Below are positions 1 through 8,793 of a DNA stretch of 64,000 nt, piece by piece. Position 1 is the stretch's first letter, and every line of letters begins with the position of its first letter. Origin of the DNA: a virus; IMG/VR virus record IMGVR_UViG_3300042868_005761, positions 1-64,000 of that record; one strand, given 5' to 3'. A model generated the notes under the pieces. That model was not told where the DNA came from, made no database searches, and saw only the letters and a program-made list of their open reading frames with translations. The position numbers were made by a program, and so were the translations under genes.

Positions 1-126
1 GTGGGCTAAAAACGAATAGGTATAGGTACAGCCTCTATTTATATATATATTTTTTTTCGGAAAAGAGCGGGTACTTATACTCCTGGGCCCCTGTATTTAC
101 CCTACCCCTATTCGTTTTTAGCCCAC
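1..126. repeat. 20-bp perfect inverted repeat flanking an AT-rich spacer
   Basis: Bases 1-20 and 107-126 are exact reverse complements (GTGGGCTAAAAACGAATAGG and its complement). Pairing can continue imperfectly inward through TAGG/CCTA and CAG/CTG blocks, leaving an AT-rich centre with a run of alternating TA followed by T's. No ORF lies inside. The repeat begins exactly at base 1, so it may mark the physical end of the molecule or contig, a bidirectional terminator, or an assembly fold-back. The sequence alone does not decide between these. Confidence 0.8.
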
Positions 127-234
127 CCCCTTTCAAGACCATGTACCAAGGGGTGAGGGTCTTTCCAACTCTCACCAACTGCTAGCATTCGCTAGCTGTG
201 GCCCATTGCCCCTACAAGGGCAGTAAGGAACGCC
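127..234 (+). promoter_or_regulatory. Structured 5' leader of the first gene
   Basis: This gene-free leader holds three small hairpins: AGACC/GGTCT around 136-162, GCTAGC-ATTC-GCTAGC around 181-196, and TGCCC/GGGCA around 207-222. It ends in a clear Shine-Dalgarno (AAGGA) five bases before the ATG at 235. No convincing -35/-10 pair was seen. It is probably the untranslated leader of the transcript covering the first genes. Confidence 0.45.
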
Positions 235-2409
235 ATGTGCACGCTCGCACAAATCCTCACCCACATCACCAACACTATCATCAATTCCAAGCCTATGACT
301 AATAACACTCATAGCAACAGCAAGGTGACTATCATGACTAGCCTGATCAACGTTCTTTTCGATAGCAATAACCCCAGCTACCAGGCTGATAACGCGGAGG
401 ATGCCATGTATGTGAATGATTACAATGTCGACCTGTACATCAAGGGTGACTACGGTCACAGTACGGATACCGAGGAACAGCAGGTTGCTGATATGGAGGC
501 TGCGTTTGAGGCCGAGATTGATGCCCTGTACGAGGATGACAGCGAGATGCCTGTCATGAGCGCTGCTAGCATGGAGGCTATCATGGCCTTTGCTGCACAG
601 CAGGCTTGGGTTAAGAAGGATGTTAATAACGTCAATTCTGACGTTAATGAGGAGGATGTCATGAAGAACGAGGAGAATAACAACATGTTCAGTATCATGC
701 CTGTGTTGGCCCTTGCTAGTGCAAACATGACTCAGGAGAGAATCATGGTTCTTGTTGCGTTGGTTGCCATGATTGTGGCTATCATCGCTACATTTGTTGC
801 TATGTTCTGGTATGAGAAGAAGCAGAAGGCTAACAAGCTTGCTATTCTTAACCGTAAACAGCGTGCAGAGGAAGAGCAGGCGCGCATGCATGACGCCTTC
901 TACATGATGCAGCGTCGTGAGCGTAACATTGCATATGCGCGTCAGCAGGCGTTGAATGAGGCAGAGCGTATTGCTCAGCTTGAGCGTGACATTGCAGAGC
1001 GTGAGGCGTATCGCCTTGCTGCAGAGCGTGAACAAGAGCGGGAAGCTCAGCGACTTGCACGCAATGCCCAAGTTCTCCGTGAAATGGAAGAGAGACGCCT
1101 TGCAACCCTTAAGGCCCAGGCAGAACTCGGCTGTAAGCAAAGCGCAGAGGGCTTGAAGTACGACTACTTCATCCGCTCGATCGTGAACGCTGCCGATATT
1201 AACGCTCTGTGGGCAATGTTTGATAAGCAACTCAAGGAAGAGATTACTTTTGAGGCCTTTAATGAGGCTGAAAAGAATCTCGACGAGTCTGCGGACTACA
1301 GTTTCTTCTACAAGAATGCTAGCATTCAAGGCCTCCGTTCGTATTGGCTTATGTACGCTAACCTTGACAGCAAGCACCAGCAGGCTGCGGCTTATAGCTC
1401 GATGGCTCGCAAGTTCTCGGAGTTTGGGCGTCAGCTCGAAAAGGCCATGAGAAATAGCGAAAGTGAATACTACCACTTGTGCTGCCAAGCAAATTGGGAG
1501 ACTGGTTACAACTGGCAGGCTCTTCGTATTCTCACGAAAGCTGAGTGGCAAGCGGCAAAGTTGCTCATTGAGAAGAAGACCATCCAGTTCTTCAGCCGCT
1601 GGTGCTTGCCGTTTAATGACGCGGCAACGGGTGGTTTGCTCCTTGCTATGAGCAAAGACGCTGCTTTTGCGGACGAAATGCACGCAATGAAAGAGGATAG
1701 AGAGTTCTGGCATAACAGACAGATGAATGCAGAAAAAAGCCTCTGGAAGGCTGGTCAGTGGAAGACGTACCTTGCTCGCTATAACAAGGTCAAGGAGCTC
1801 AAGGAGGACTTGATGCCTATCTTTGCCTCTGAAGAAATTGCAACCTGTAAGCTTACAACTGACATTGTTGTTGGCTTTAACTTTGACAAGAAAGAATTTG
1901 AGAGCTGTGACGTGGCTAACACGGAGCAGATTGAAAAGATTCTTGCTGCTGGCTATGACCAGGTCCTTCGCATTCGTCGTACGGATGCAAAGGGCATCTG
2001 GGAAGAGTCCCAGCAGATCAACAGCAAGTACACCGGCAGGTTTTGCACAGGTAATGGCAATGTGCAGTCCGATGGTTACTACCAGAGCACGTTCCTTAAT
2101 GGCACGAATATTCCTTGGGTTGCCGACATCCAGATCAATGGTGAGTGGGATAACTTCGGCGTTATCCTTACAAACAGCATTGGTGTTGTCGACTTTGGTA
2201 TGGGCAATGACAACCGCAGCAAAAAGCACCGTCCCATTCTTGTTAACATGTTTGGCGACGCCGACCAGGCTACATCAAAGACGCCCGGTCAGCTTGAAGC
2301 CATAAAGATGTATAACACCTGGTTCATCCAGCGTGAGTTCAACATCAACCATGTTGTGGCGCAGATCAAGGCTAACCTTGCTGCCGCTGTCAACAGCGAC
2401 GTCTGGTAA
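235..2409 (+). CDS. Membrane-anchored coiled-coil protein with a C-terminal domain shared with the gene at 8793
   Basis: Function not recognised. In the 724-residue frame, residues 1-165 are acidic and Met-rich. Residues about 171-192 form one strong membrane segment (MVLVALVAMIVAIIATFVAM), followed by a long charged coiled coil rich in Arg, Glu and Ala (about 195-300) and a mixed globular region. Around residues 598-665 is a block with GRFCTGNG, GYYQ, FGVILT and DFGMGNDN that recurs in the 665-residue protein at 8793, so the two share a domain. Start 235 has an AAGGA site. In-frame ATGs at 334, 661, 685 and 745 each follow their own purine-rich SD, and the one at 745 would begin exactly at the membrane segment. 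Shorter N-terminal isoforms are therefore possible. Confidence 0.7.
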   Translation: MCTLAQILTHITNTIINSKPMTNNTHSNSKVTIMTSLINVLFDSNNPSYQADNAEDAMYVNDYNVDLYIKGDYGHSTDTEEQQVADMEAAFEAEIDALYEDDSEMPVMSAASMEAIMAFAAQQAWVKKDVNNVNSDVNEEDVMKNEENNNMFSIMPVLALASANMTQERIMVLVALVAMIVAIIATFVAMFWYEKKQKANKLAILNRKQRAEEEQARMHDAFYMMQRRERNIAYARQQALNEAERIAQLERDIAEREAYRLAAEREQEREAQRLARNAQVLREMEERRLATLKAQAELGCKQSAEGLKYDYFIRSIVNAADINALWAMFDKQLKEEITFEAFNEAEKNLDESADYSFFYKNASIQGLRSYWLMYANLDSKHQQAAAYSSMARKFSEFGRQLEKAMRNSESEYYHLCCQANWETGYNWQALRILTKAEWQAAKLLIEKKTIQFFSRWCLPFNDAATGGLLLAMSKDAAFADEMHAMKEDREFWHNRQMNAEKSLWKAGQWKTYLARYNKVKELKEDLMPIFASEEIATCKLTTDIVVGFNFDKKEFESCDVANTEQIEKILAAGYDQVLRIRRTDAKGIWEESQQINSKYTGRFCTGNGNVQSDGYYQSTFLNGTNIPWVADIQINGEWDNFGVILTNSIGVVDFGMGNDNRSKKHRPILVNMFGDADQATSKTPGQLEAIKMYNTWFIQREFNINHVVAQIKANLAAAVNSDVW

Positions 2410-2413
2410 TACG

Positions 2414-3163
2414 ATGAAAATCAACACCCTCAACACCAACAAGGTGAACGTCATGAATACGACTACTGAAGAAATCGCCGTTTCGGCTAAGATGGAGGAA
2501 ACCATGAAGACTATGCGTGTTATTCACTGGACTGCGCCTAACTTTGGCGACATCATTGCTAAGGATGGCGTTCCCGCAATGGAAGTCACCAATCACCTTC
2601 ACCCGGAAAGAAAGAAAGTGATGGGCACTTGGGCTGTTCCGGCAAATGCCAATCTGGATGCTTTCTGGGCTGGATACATCACCAAGAAGCACTCTTCGAG
2701 TGCTGTACAGGTAATTGCGGACGTTCCGATCTCGACTATCAAGGTCATGAAGGAAGGATTCCCGATTAAGTTCAATCTTGATTGTTGCGATGACCCTGTT
2801 ATCTTTCGTGAGCTTGCTGAGCTTATGATGGACAACGACAACGGCCTGATCTGCTCTGAAGGTATCAAGCATGAGTGGATTGTTGAGGTCAACTATGCAG
2901 TTGAAGTCTACAAGCCTGAAATTATGCTTGCACGAGAAATCAGAAAGTCTCCTCCTTTTCGCGACTGGAAGCCGACTGGACTTGACTGGGAAGGCGGTTG
3001 TCCTGCTTGTTCTCGCGTCGGTGAGTACCTGTTCGAAGCGTACGCCCAGCGCTTTGGTCTTTACAACGACTATAGCCTCGCTCACAACCGTTCCATTGGC
3101 ACAAAGGATGACAAGTTTGACTTTATCGACCTTTTTGCCTGCGAAATCGTGAAGGTGTACTAA
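2414..3163 (+). CDS. Protein of unknown function with repeated start leader
   Basis: A 249-residue frame with no recognised family. It contains a CC pair (LDCCDDP) and a CPAC motif (EGGCPACSRVGEYLF) that could bind metal. Three in-frame starts occur: 2414 without a good SD, 2453 after AAGGTGA, and 2504 after GGAGG. The stretch from 2441 to about 2515 closely matches the 5' end of the gene at 5834 at DNA level, although the downstream proteins are not similar. The stop codon at 3161-3163 overlaps the next ATG by one base, implying translational coupling to the protease gene downstream. The true start is uncertain and the body of the protein is secure. Confidence 0.65.
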   Translation: MKINTLNTNKVNVMNTTTEEIAVSAKMEETMKTMRVIHWTAPNFGDIIAKDGVPAMEVTNHLHPERKKVMGTWAVPANANLDAFWAGYITKKHSSSAVQVIADVPISTIKVMKEGFPIKFNLDCCDDPVIFRELAELMMDNDNGLICSEGIKHEWIVEVNYAVEVYKPEIMLAREIRKSPPFRDWKPTGLDWEGGCPACSRVGEYLFEAYAQRFGLYNDYSLAHNRSIGTKDDKFDFIDLFACEIVKVY

Positions 3164-4506
3164 TGAACAACATCGACAATTCTGTCGTCAACAAGGAGTC
3201 TGCTATGTCAATTGCATTCGTCATCTTTGCCATCCTGGCTATCATCACCGCTGTCTGGAAGGGGTCTGTCATGAACAAGTTCGTTGCCAACAAGGAGTCC
3301 GTTATGCTCGTCGTCAGCAAGAGGTCCATTGGGCTTGCGTTCAGCATTGTCTGCACTGCAGCTCTCTTCATTCCCTACGCCCTTGTGGCTACGTTCCAGG
3401 ACATGGTCGTGTGCACTCTCGCACTCGCCCCCTTGGCATTCACTGCCATTGATATCCTCATCCACGTTGAGTACCATGACGAGGTGCGCAGCATTGCACT
3501 TGCATACAATGCTCTCAAGGGTCTTCCTGCTTACGAGGCAAAAGTGAAAGCTAACTATGCGGAAATGATGGCAAAGATTGCAACCTTCCTTCTCCTCGTA
3601 ATCACTACAGCTTGCAGCACCGACGCTAAGCCTGAAATGGATAATGCGCAGTCGACGGCTAATGCTGTTACTGATTATAAGCAGGTTGATAATACTCCTA
3701 AGGCCTATGGTCAGATTGAGACTCCTGTATACAAGGACGGTGAAGTTCTGTACGGCACCTGCAGCGCATGGAAATGGAACGGTAAAGTCTACACCATCCA
3801 GCACTGCAATGAATACCTGGAAGAGCATGGCAACACGGACCGCGTCCAACAGTCAACGGCCGATAACACTATCTCTGGTGACTTCTACAAGGAAGGTACA
3901 GAGTGCAGCCCTGATATCCGCTGGTGGGGCACAACCACCAATAAGTGGGTAACTATTCCTATGGAGCAAATCTTCAAGAAGACAAGAAACTATCTTGATG
4001 CTCCTTACGAAATGCAGCAAGAGCTTATTGACTCCAAGTATAAGGCTATTACTGCTCTTAACGATTACAAGTACGCGATCGAAGAGAACAGCATGAAGAC
4101 TGATAGCGATAATGCCAAGAAAGCAAAAGAGAAAGCACGGGCGGCTTTCAACAAGTTCTACAACCAGTTGAAGTACATCAAAGAGCACTACACGAGCCAG
4201 GAGTATCTCTGTGCTTCTTCTGTAGCTGAGGATAGCATTAAGAAGGGTGACTCTGGTGGCCCCATCATGCTTGGTGATGAAGTCATTGGTAGCGCCTCCT
4301 TCTTCGTTCGGACCGACAACCAGATGTTTGATGAGTTCTACACGGAAGCTCATAGTAACTATCCGGTCTCTTGCTTTGCTATGGTTGACAATAAGCCGGT
4401 TGCATCGCCGTTCATTGATGGGATGGCGTCAAGCTACTCGGATATCTTTAGCGATTACACGAATGTCTTTGACATCATTGAAGTGTTGGGGTGGACTCAT
4501 GAATAA
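3163..4506 (+). CDS. Membrane-anchored trypsin-like serine protease (first of a tandem pair)
   Basis: Chymotrypsin-fold (S1-like) endopeptidase. Numbered from the Met at 3163, the likely triad is His214 in YTIQHC, Asp251 in ECSPDIRWWG, and Ser364 in KKGDSGGP, the signature of this family. The catalytic part is preceded by three hydrophobic segments (about residues 15-31, 48-70 and 78-100) and a further one ending in LLLVITTAC (about 145-155) that resembles a lipobox, so the protease domain probably faces outward from a membrane. In-frame SD plus ATG units (AAGGAG with six-base spacing) occur at 3205 and 3304. The gene lies between coupled neighbours, and the next gene is a paralogue. Substrate unknown. 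Confidence 0.8.
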   Translation: MNNIDNSVVNKESAMSIAFVIFAILAIITAVWKGSVMNKFVANKESVMLVVSKRSIGLAFSIVCTAALFIPYALVATFQDMVVCTLALAPLAFTAIDILIHVEYHDEVRSIALAYNALKGLPAYEAKVKANYAEMMAKIATFLLLVITTACSTDAKPEMDNAQSTANAVTDYKQVDNTPKAYGQIETPVYKDGEVLYGTCSAWKWNGKVYTIQHCNEYLEEHGNTDRVQQSTADNTISGDFYKEGTECSPDIRWWGTTTNKWVTIPMEQIFKKTRNYLDAPYEMQQELIDSKYKAITALNDYKYAIEENSMKTDSDNAKKAKEKARAAFNKFYNQLKYIKEHYTSQEYLCASSVAEDSIKKGDSGGPIMLGDEVIGSASFFVRTDNQMFDEFYTEAHSNYPVSCFAMVDNKPVASPFIDGMASSYSDIFSDYTNVFDIIEVLGWTHE

Positions 4507-5644
4507 CGTTACTACTGTGAACTCGAACAACCCGAACGAGGAGAAGGTCATGGACAACTGGGAAGAAATGCAAGAGGCCGAGCTTAAGGCGTACCGTGAG
4601 AGGGAGGACAAGATGAAGAAGGCATACCGCCGCGAGAACATCCTGTTTGTGCTGGCAATGGTTGTAATCATTGCAATCTTTGCTGGTATCTTCACTCACG
4701 TTGTGCGTAAAAATGCGCGCTTCCATCGGGAAAAAGCTGCTGAGGCACGGAAGCAGGAAATCCGGCAGGCAGAGTGGGTTGCTAACAGCGACTATTACGA
4801 GGTTGTACAGCAGGTGGAAGAGTTTCTGGAAGAGAAGTACCGGGCAGAGAACAACAGCCACCCTGGAATTGGTGCTATCAACACGAGGGAAAAGGAAGGC
4901 CCCCTTGATGAGAGCGGGAACTGCACTGCATGGAAGTGGAAAGGTAAGATCTACACTGCAGAGCACTGCACACGTAACGGTTACCGTGAAAACGCTGGCG
5001 ATATCGTTGTGCCGGCTGACAAATACCCTAACGAAATCAAGGAAGATCTCTATGAGATTGGTCTTGAGTGCAGCACTGACTTCCGTTGGTGGGGTAAGAC
5101 CACAGACATGTGGGGTTATGTGCCTTTTGAGCAGGTCTTTGACCACATGAAAAAGGGTACGCCTAGCATGAAAGAGCAGAATGACATGAGATGGGCATTC
5201 GTCGATGCGAGAAACGCGCTTGAGGATGCAAGCCTGAAAAGCCCCGAGGTTATCTTCAAGAATCTCGTTGACACCTACAAGAGGTACATTGCAGGCGCTA
5301 GCAACCAACGCTTCATCTGTGCCGCTGCAGACAGCCTTGAAGTCTCTCCTGACCATGGCGACTCTGGTGGGCCTTTGATGGCAGGCGATGAGGTAATCGG
5401 CTTTGTATCTTACACGGAATGGCCTCAGCGCGAAACCCTTGGCACAGGTGTCGCTGAAGACTTTGAAGTCAAGTACAACGATGCCTTGTACGTTGGCACC
5501 ACTGACTGCTGGGGTAGCTTGGACCGCAGCAAGGATACGGTAAACCTGGCTTATGCCAAGCAAAACATGGAAAGGTACGAAGATCTCTATCAACAGTTCC
5601 TGCTTAAATACGGGCAGGAGACTATCAGCAACTGGGAGAAGTAA
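4499..5644 (+). CDS. Membrane-anchored trypsin-like serine protease (second of a tandem pair)
   Basis: Paralogue of the preceding gene. Numbered from the ATG at 4499, which overlaps the upstream stop by eight bases, the likely triad is His156 (YTAEHC), Asp194 (ECSTDFRWWG) and Ser289 (HGDSGGP). Both proteins share the AWKW(N/K)GK-Y block before the catalytic His. This one has a single membrane segment (about residues 46-68, LFVLAMVVIIAIFAGIF) after a highly charged N-terminus, giving a type II or N-in anchor. A second in-frame start at 4550 follows GAGGAG. Viral trypsin-like proteases with membrane anchors are unusual in phages. Roles in prohead or envelope maturation, host surface attack or exclusion are all unproven. 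Confidence 0.8.
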   Translation: MNNVTTVNSNNPNEEKVMDNWEEMQEAELKAYREREDKMKKAYRRENILFVLAMVVIIAIFAGIFTHVVRKNARFHREKAAEARKQEIRQAEWVANSDYYEVVQQVEEFLEEKYRAENNSHPGIGAINTREKEGPLDESGNCTAWKWKGKIYTAEHCTRNGYRENAGDIVVPADKYPNEIKEDLYEIGLECSTDFRWWGKTTDMWGYVPFEQVFDHMKKGTPSMKEQNDMRWAFVDARNALEDASLKSPEVIFKNLVDTYKRYIAGASNQRFICAAADSLEVSPDHGDSGGPLMAGDEVIGFVSYTEWPQRETLGTGVAEDFEVKYNDALYVGTTDCWGSLDRSKDTVNLAYAKQNMERYEDLYQQFLLKYGQETISNWEK

Positions 5645-5645
5645 C

Positions 5646-5816
5646 ATGATTGTCATACTCTTTATCCTAATTTTCCTCCTTATTCAGGGGGAGATTACCG
5701 CCAAAGCTGCAGCTGAGGCTGATGCCAAGGCTGCTGCCAAGGCTGCTGCCAAGAAGGCAGTGGCTCGCCGTTTCCGTCACTCCCGCATCGGCCGCATTGG
5801 CCGGCGCATCCACTAG
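5646..5816 (+). CDS. Small membrane peptide with Ala/Lys helix and Arg-rich tail
   Basis: A 56-residue protein. Residues 1-14 are strongly hydrophobic (MIVILFILIFLLIQ). These are followed by an alternating Ala/Lys segment that should form an amphipathic or solvent helix, then a basic tail rich in Arg, His and Gly. It starts two bases after the protease stop codon and its own stop overlaps a GTG of the next frame. No family recognised. The composition suggests a membrane-tethered nucleic-acid- or lipid-binding peptide, which is inference only. Confidence 0.55.
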   Translation: MIVILFILIFLLIQGEITAKAAAEADAKAAAKAAAKKAVARRFRHSRIGRIGRRIH

Positions 5817-5833
5817 TGTCTAAGGAGAACGTC

Positions 5834-6385
5834 ATGAATAAAACTACTGAAGATAACGCCATTGTGGCTAACCTGGAGGATGACATGAAGACTGAAGCTT
5901 TTGTACCTTTCTTTCTTTTGCACAACGACGGGGCAGTCAGCCTGATTGAAACGTCTATTGCGGCTTCAGAGAGTGAGACTTTCATTCCTGCCATCGCATA
6001 CCCTCTTGGTCGCCGTCAAAAGATGACGACTTATCGGATTGACAAGTGGATTCGTCCCATGAAGACGGTTGTCATTGTCTCGGAAGGCAACATCATTGCT
6101 GCGACCGAAGAAGCAAACACACTTTCACACTGGATTGATGTGCGAATGGGCATCTTTCCTAGCCAGAGCTGGTTTCGTCGTACTGTGCTTTGGACGGCTG
6201 CTGAAGTTGCAAGTGCCAATCCTCGTCTCATTGCTCGCTGTGGCCGTCGCTGCGCTCTTCCTGACTTCAGCCAGGTGTCCGACTGTGGCATCAATGCTGA
6301 GGTTGTAAAGAAGGGGGACTACGATTGGACCGATAACGAGCTCACGAAGATCTGGGAGAAGATCTCTGAGAATGAGGGTTGCTAA
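5834..6385 (+). CDS. Protein of unknown function with duplicated leader
   Basis: 183 residues from the ATG at 5834, which has AAGGAG six bases upstream. A GTG at 5816 in the same frame overlaps the previous stop, and another ATG at 5885 follows GGAGG. The first 50 bases nearly repeat the start of the gene at 2414 (AAGG-GAACGTCATGAAT, then ACTACTGAAGA). No domain was recognised in the body, which contains several Arg-Cys clusters (ARCGRRCALP). It is followed by a gene-free gap of about 68 bases. Confidence 0.6.
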   Translation: MNKTTEDNAIVANLEDDMKTEAFVPFFLLHNDGAVSLIETSIAASESETFIPAIAYPLGRRQKMTTYRIDKWIRPMKTVVIVSEGNIIAATEEANTLSHWIDVRMGIFPSQSWFRRTVLWTAAEVASANPRLIARCGRRCALPDFSQVSDCGINAEVVKKGDYDWTDNELTKIWEKISENEGC

Positions 6386-6453
6386 TGAACACCATCCCCA
6401 AGTCGGGGACAACGTGTAAGTAATGAGTAAACGCCATTGACCCGGATAGATAA

Positions 6454-8793
6454 ATGGATGTATCCATGAAAACCGCTATTCCTCCTGTAGAGGATGTACC
6501 AAGGAATGCAATGAAAATTGACAGGTCTGTAAAAGAGGTTACTATGGGCAAGGTTTTCGTTGGCGATATTCACGCACGTCCCTGTCTCGTCACCTCTGCC
6601 ATTGAGATGGCAAACGGCAGGGACATTATCTTCCTCGGAGATATCTTCGATGGAGAAGGTGGGGCACAGGGCAGCAAGGATTGCCTTGACATCATCCGTG
6701 CCTCTGGTGCGGAGATGATTCTGGGTAACCATGAACTCTACCCGCTCTTCTTTGGCGATAGCCAGGAAGAGTTGGCGAAGGCCTGGGGGATTCATTATGA
6801 TCTCTCTCAGGATGATCAAGGCCGTATTTGGCGTGAGTGGCAGGAGCTTCGTGCTCTGCTCACTGAGGATGATATGGCCTGGTTGCGCTCTCGGCCTCTA
6901 TGGGTCAAGGGCAAGACCTGGACTGCTGTACACGCAAAGCTTCCAGATGGTAAGTTGCCACCTCGCTTTGTCAAAGGCAAACCGACTGCATCACAGATTG
7001 AGCTTCTTGATAACACTAATCCTGATAATTTCTGGGCTAGAAATTACAAGGGTTCGCACGGGTTGGCAATTGTTGGTCATACGCGCCGCTCCAAGATTCC
7101 TCAGGGACAATGCTCTTGGGATCATGTTCGTTTGATTGACTGGGATGCCAAAAAGGGTGGTCCTGGTTGTGTCTATTTCCTTGAGGAGGACAAGATGAGT
7201 GAGATTGTGAACCAGCCTGAACCAACACCCCCACCGCCACTGGAGACTACCATGGCATTTCGTATTGCCCTCGACGCATTTATCCGCCTGATTAGCCACG
7301 ATGTCAACGTTGCCGCAATGTGTGGCATCAGTGACACGGGCATCAATCCGTACTACAAGGAGAAGACTATGAAGAAGTCCCGCCCCCGTCCACCTAAGGA
7401 TCCCGTCATGCGTAAGTCCCGTCCTCCCCGTCCTCACAAGGATCCCGCCATGTCCAAAATGTCCCGCCGTCAAAAGCGCCGTCTCCTCCACCTCTGGCGC
7501 AAGCGTGCCGGCATCCGCTTCCACGGCGTGTCGGTCCCCCGCCCCGAGGTGCAGTTCATCTACACCGAGAGCTACAAGGTTGGGGGTGGCCGCAAGAGCG
7601 GTCACGTCGGCGGCTGGTCGATTGGCCTCATTGGTCAGCGCCAGAAGGAGAAGGCCACCGGCCCCGCCAACAACCGGCCCGGCACGGCTCTACGCAAGTT
7701 GCTCGCCAAGAAGGCGGCTCGCGCTAACCGCTATGTCCGACCCGTCACGGCGGTAAAGATCGAGGTCGTTCAGCGCAAGGCTAAGACCAAGCGCAACGAG
7801 CTCTCCACCCTTCGTGCACAGGCCAAGCCCTTCGTGGCAAAGCCTGTGGTCAAGAGCGCCGCAAAGCCCAAGGTCGTCCGCTTCGACGACTACCTTGATG
7901 CCACCCGCCTCGTCAAGGCGGCTTTCGGCCCTCGGTCGGCAAACACGGGGGTCAAGACCCTCGACAAGGCAGTTCGTACTGCACGTCGCGCTCTTGCCAA
8001 CTTCGGTGCTGCTTGGCGCAAGGCAAGAGCGCTCGATGCGATGGCCTTCACCTGGGCCGAGGAGAACCCCGCCCAGGTCGCATCGCAGAGCCTCGCTGCC
8101 AAGGCTGCGCGTCTCCAGGCTGAGGCCGAGGTGAAGTCGGCACGGGCTGCCGCACTCGCCAAGGTGGACGCCGAGAAGAAGGCCGTCAAGGCCAAGGTCA
8201 CGGCAATCCGCGCTGCCATCGCAAGCCGCAAGGCACAGGAGATCACCGAGGCTCGCGCTGCCAAGAGCGCCAAGGCGGCAACTCGGAAGGCCAAGGCTGC
8301 AAAGGCCAAGGCCAAGGTCAAGGCCATGATCAAGGGCAAGGCCGGTATCGCGACGATCACCACGGTTGCGCCGACTGCTAAGCCTGCAGCTGCCAAGGTC
8401 ATGGTTGTCATGACCAAGCCTGAGGCCGCTCCCAAGGCTGAGGTCAAGCCTGCCGTCAACGCACCTGCCAAGCCTGCTGCCAGCGCACCTGCCAAGCCCC
8501 GCCTCGGCACCGGCTGCAGCTTCGTGTCAATGCCCCACAACCTCCGGAAGGAGATCGCTGTGGTGAAGTTCGGTCGACCTGCTGCGCCTGCACGTGAGCA
8601 TGCCCAGGTGACCATGTCTGACCTCAAGGCTCTTGTCAAGTTCGGCAAGACCGTGCCTGTTGTCAAGGCCCCAGTTGTTCCTGCTGTGGTCATTGTCTCT
8701 GCAGAAGAGCAGGCTGCAATCAAAATTGTTGAAGCACTCTTTGGCCAGAATTTCTCTGCGCTTGAGAATGAGGGAATGGAGGTTAATCAGTAA
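6454..8793 (+). CDS. Calcineurin-like metallophosphatase fused to a histone-H1-like Lys/Ala-rich tail
   Basis: The N-terminal third has the metallophosphoesterase signature in order: GDIHA (residues 37-41), FLGDIFDGEGG, MILGNHELYP, AVHAK and VGHTR. This is the PPP/ApaH-PrpE type that hydrolyses phosphate esters using two metals. From about residue 300 the protein becomes very basic and low-complexity (KAKAAKAKAKVKAM-type repeats, Ala/Lys/Pro stretches), like bacterial H1-like DNA-binding tails, with GC content rising locally. Internal in-frame starts with good SDs occur at 6544 (directly before the phosphatase), 7195 (GAGGAGG) and 7369 (AAGGAG), with weaker ones at 7408 and 7450. The tail may also be made as separate proteins. 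The fusion is continuous, with no stop between the parts. Confidence 0.75.
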   Translation: MDVSMKTAIPPVEDVPRNAMKIDRSVKEVTMGKVFVGDIHARPCLVTSAIEMANGRDIIFLGDIFDGEGGAQGSKDCLDIIRASGAEMILGNHELYPLFFGDSQEELAKAWGIHYDLSQDDQGRIWREWQELRALLTEDDMAWLRSRPLWVKGKTWTAVHAKLPDGKLPPRFVKGKPTASQIELLDNTNPDNFWARNYKGSHGLAIVGHTRRSKIPQGQCSWDHVRLIDWDAKKGGPGCVYFLEEDKMSEIVNQPEPTPPPPLETTMAFRIALDAFIRLISHDVNVAAMCGISDTGINPYYKEKTMKKSRPRPPKDPVMRKSRPPRPHKDPAMSKMSRRQKRRLLHLWRKRAGIRFHGVSVPRPEVQFIYTESYKVGGGRKSGHVGGWSIGLIGQRQKEKATGPANNRPGTALRKLLAKKAARANRYVRPVTAVKIEVVQRKAKTKRNELSTLRAQAKPFVAKPVVKSAAKPKVVRFDDYLDATRLVKAAFGPRSANTGVKTLDKAVRTARRALANFGAAWRKARALDAMAFTWAEENPAQVASQSLAAKAARLQAEAEVKSARAAALAKVDAEKKAVKAKVTAIRAAIASRKAQEITEARAAKSAKAATRKAKAAKAKAKVKAMIKGKAGIATITTVAPTAKPAAAKVMVVMTKPEAAPKAEVKPAVNAPAKPAASAPAKPRLGTGCSFVSMPHNLRKEIAVVKFGRPAAPAREHAQVTMSDLKALVKFGKTVPVVKAPVVPAVVIVSAEEQAAIKIVEALFGQNFSALENEGMEVNQ

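Noticed and set aside
172-2229. Long minus-strand frame opposite the first gene
   Set aside because: No SD, no recognisable motifs, and all other genes are on the plus strand. Best explained as a shadow of the plus-strand gene.
7890-8723. Minus-strand Ala-rich frame
   Set aside because: Mirror of the Lys/Ala-rich plus-strand tail, with no independent start signals.
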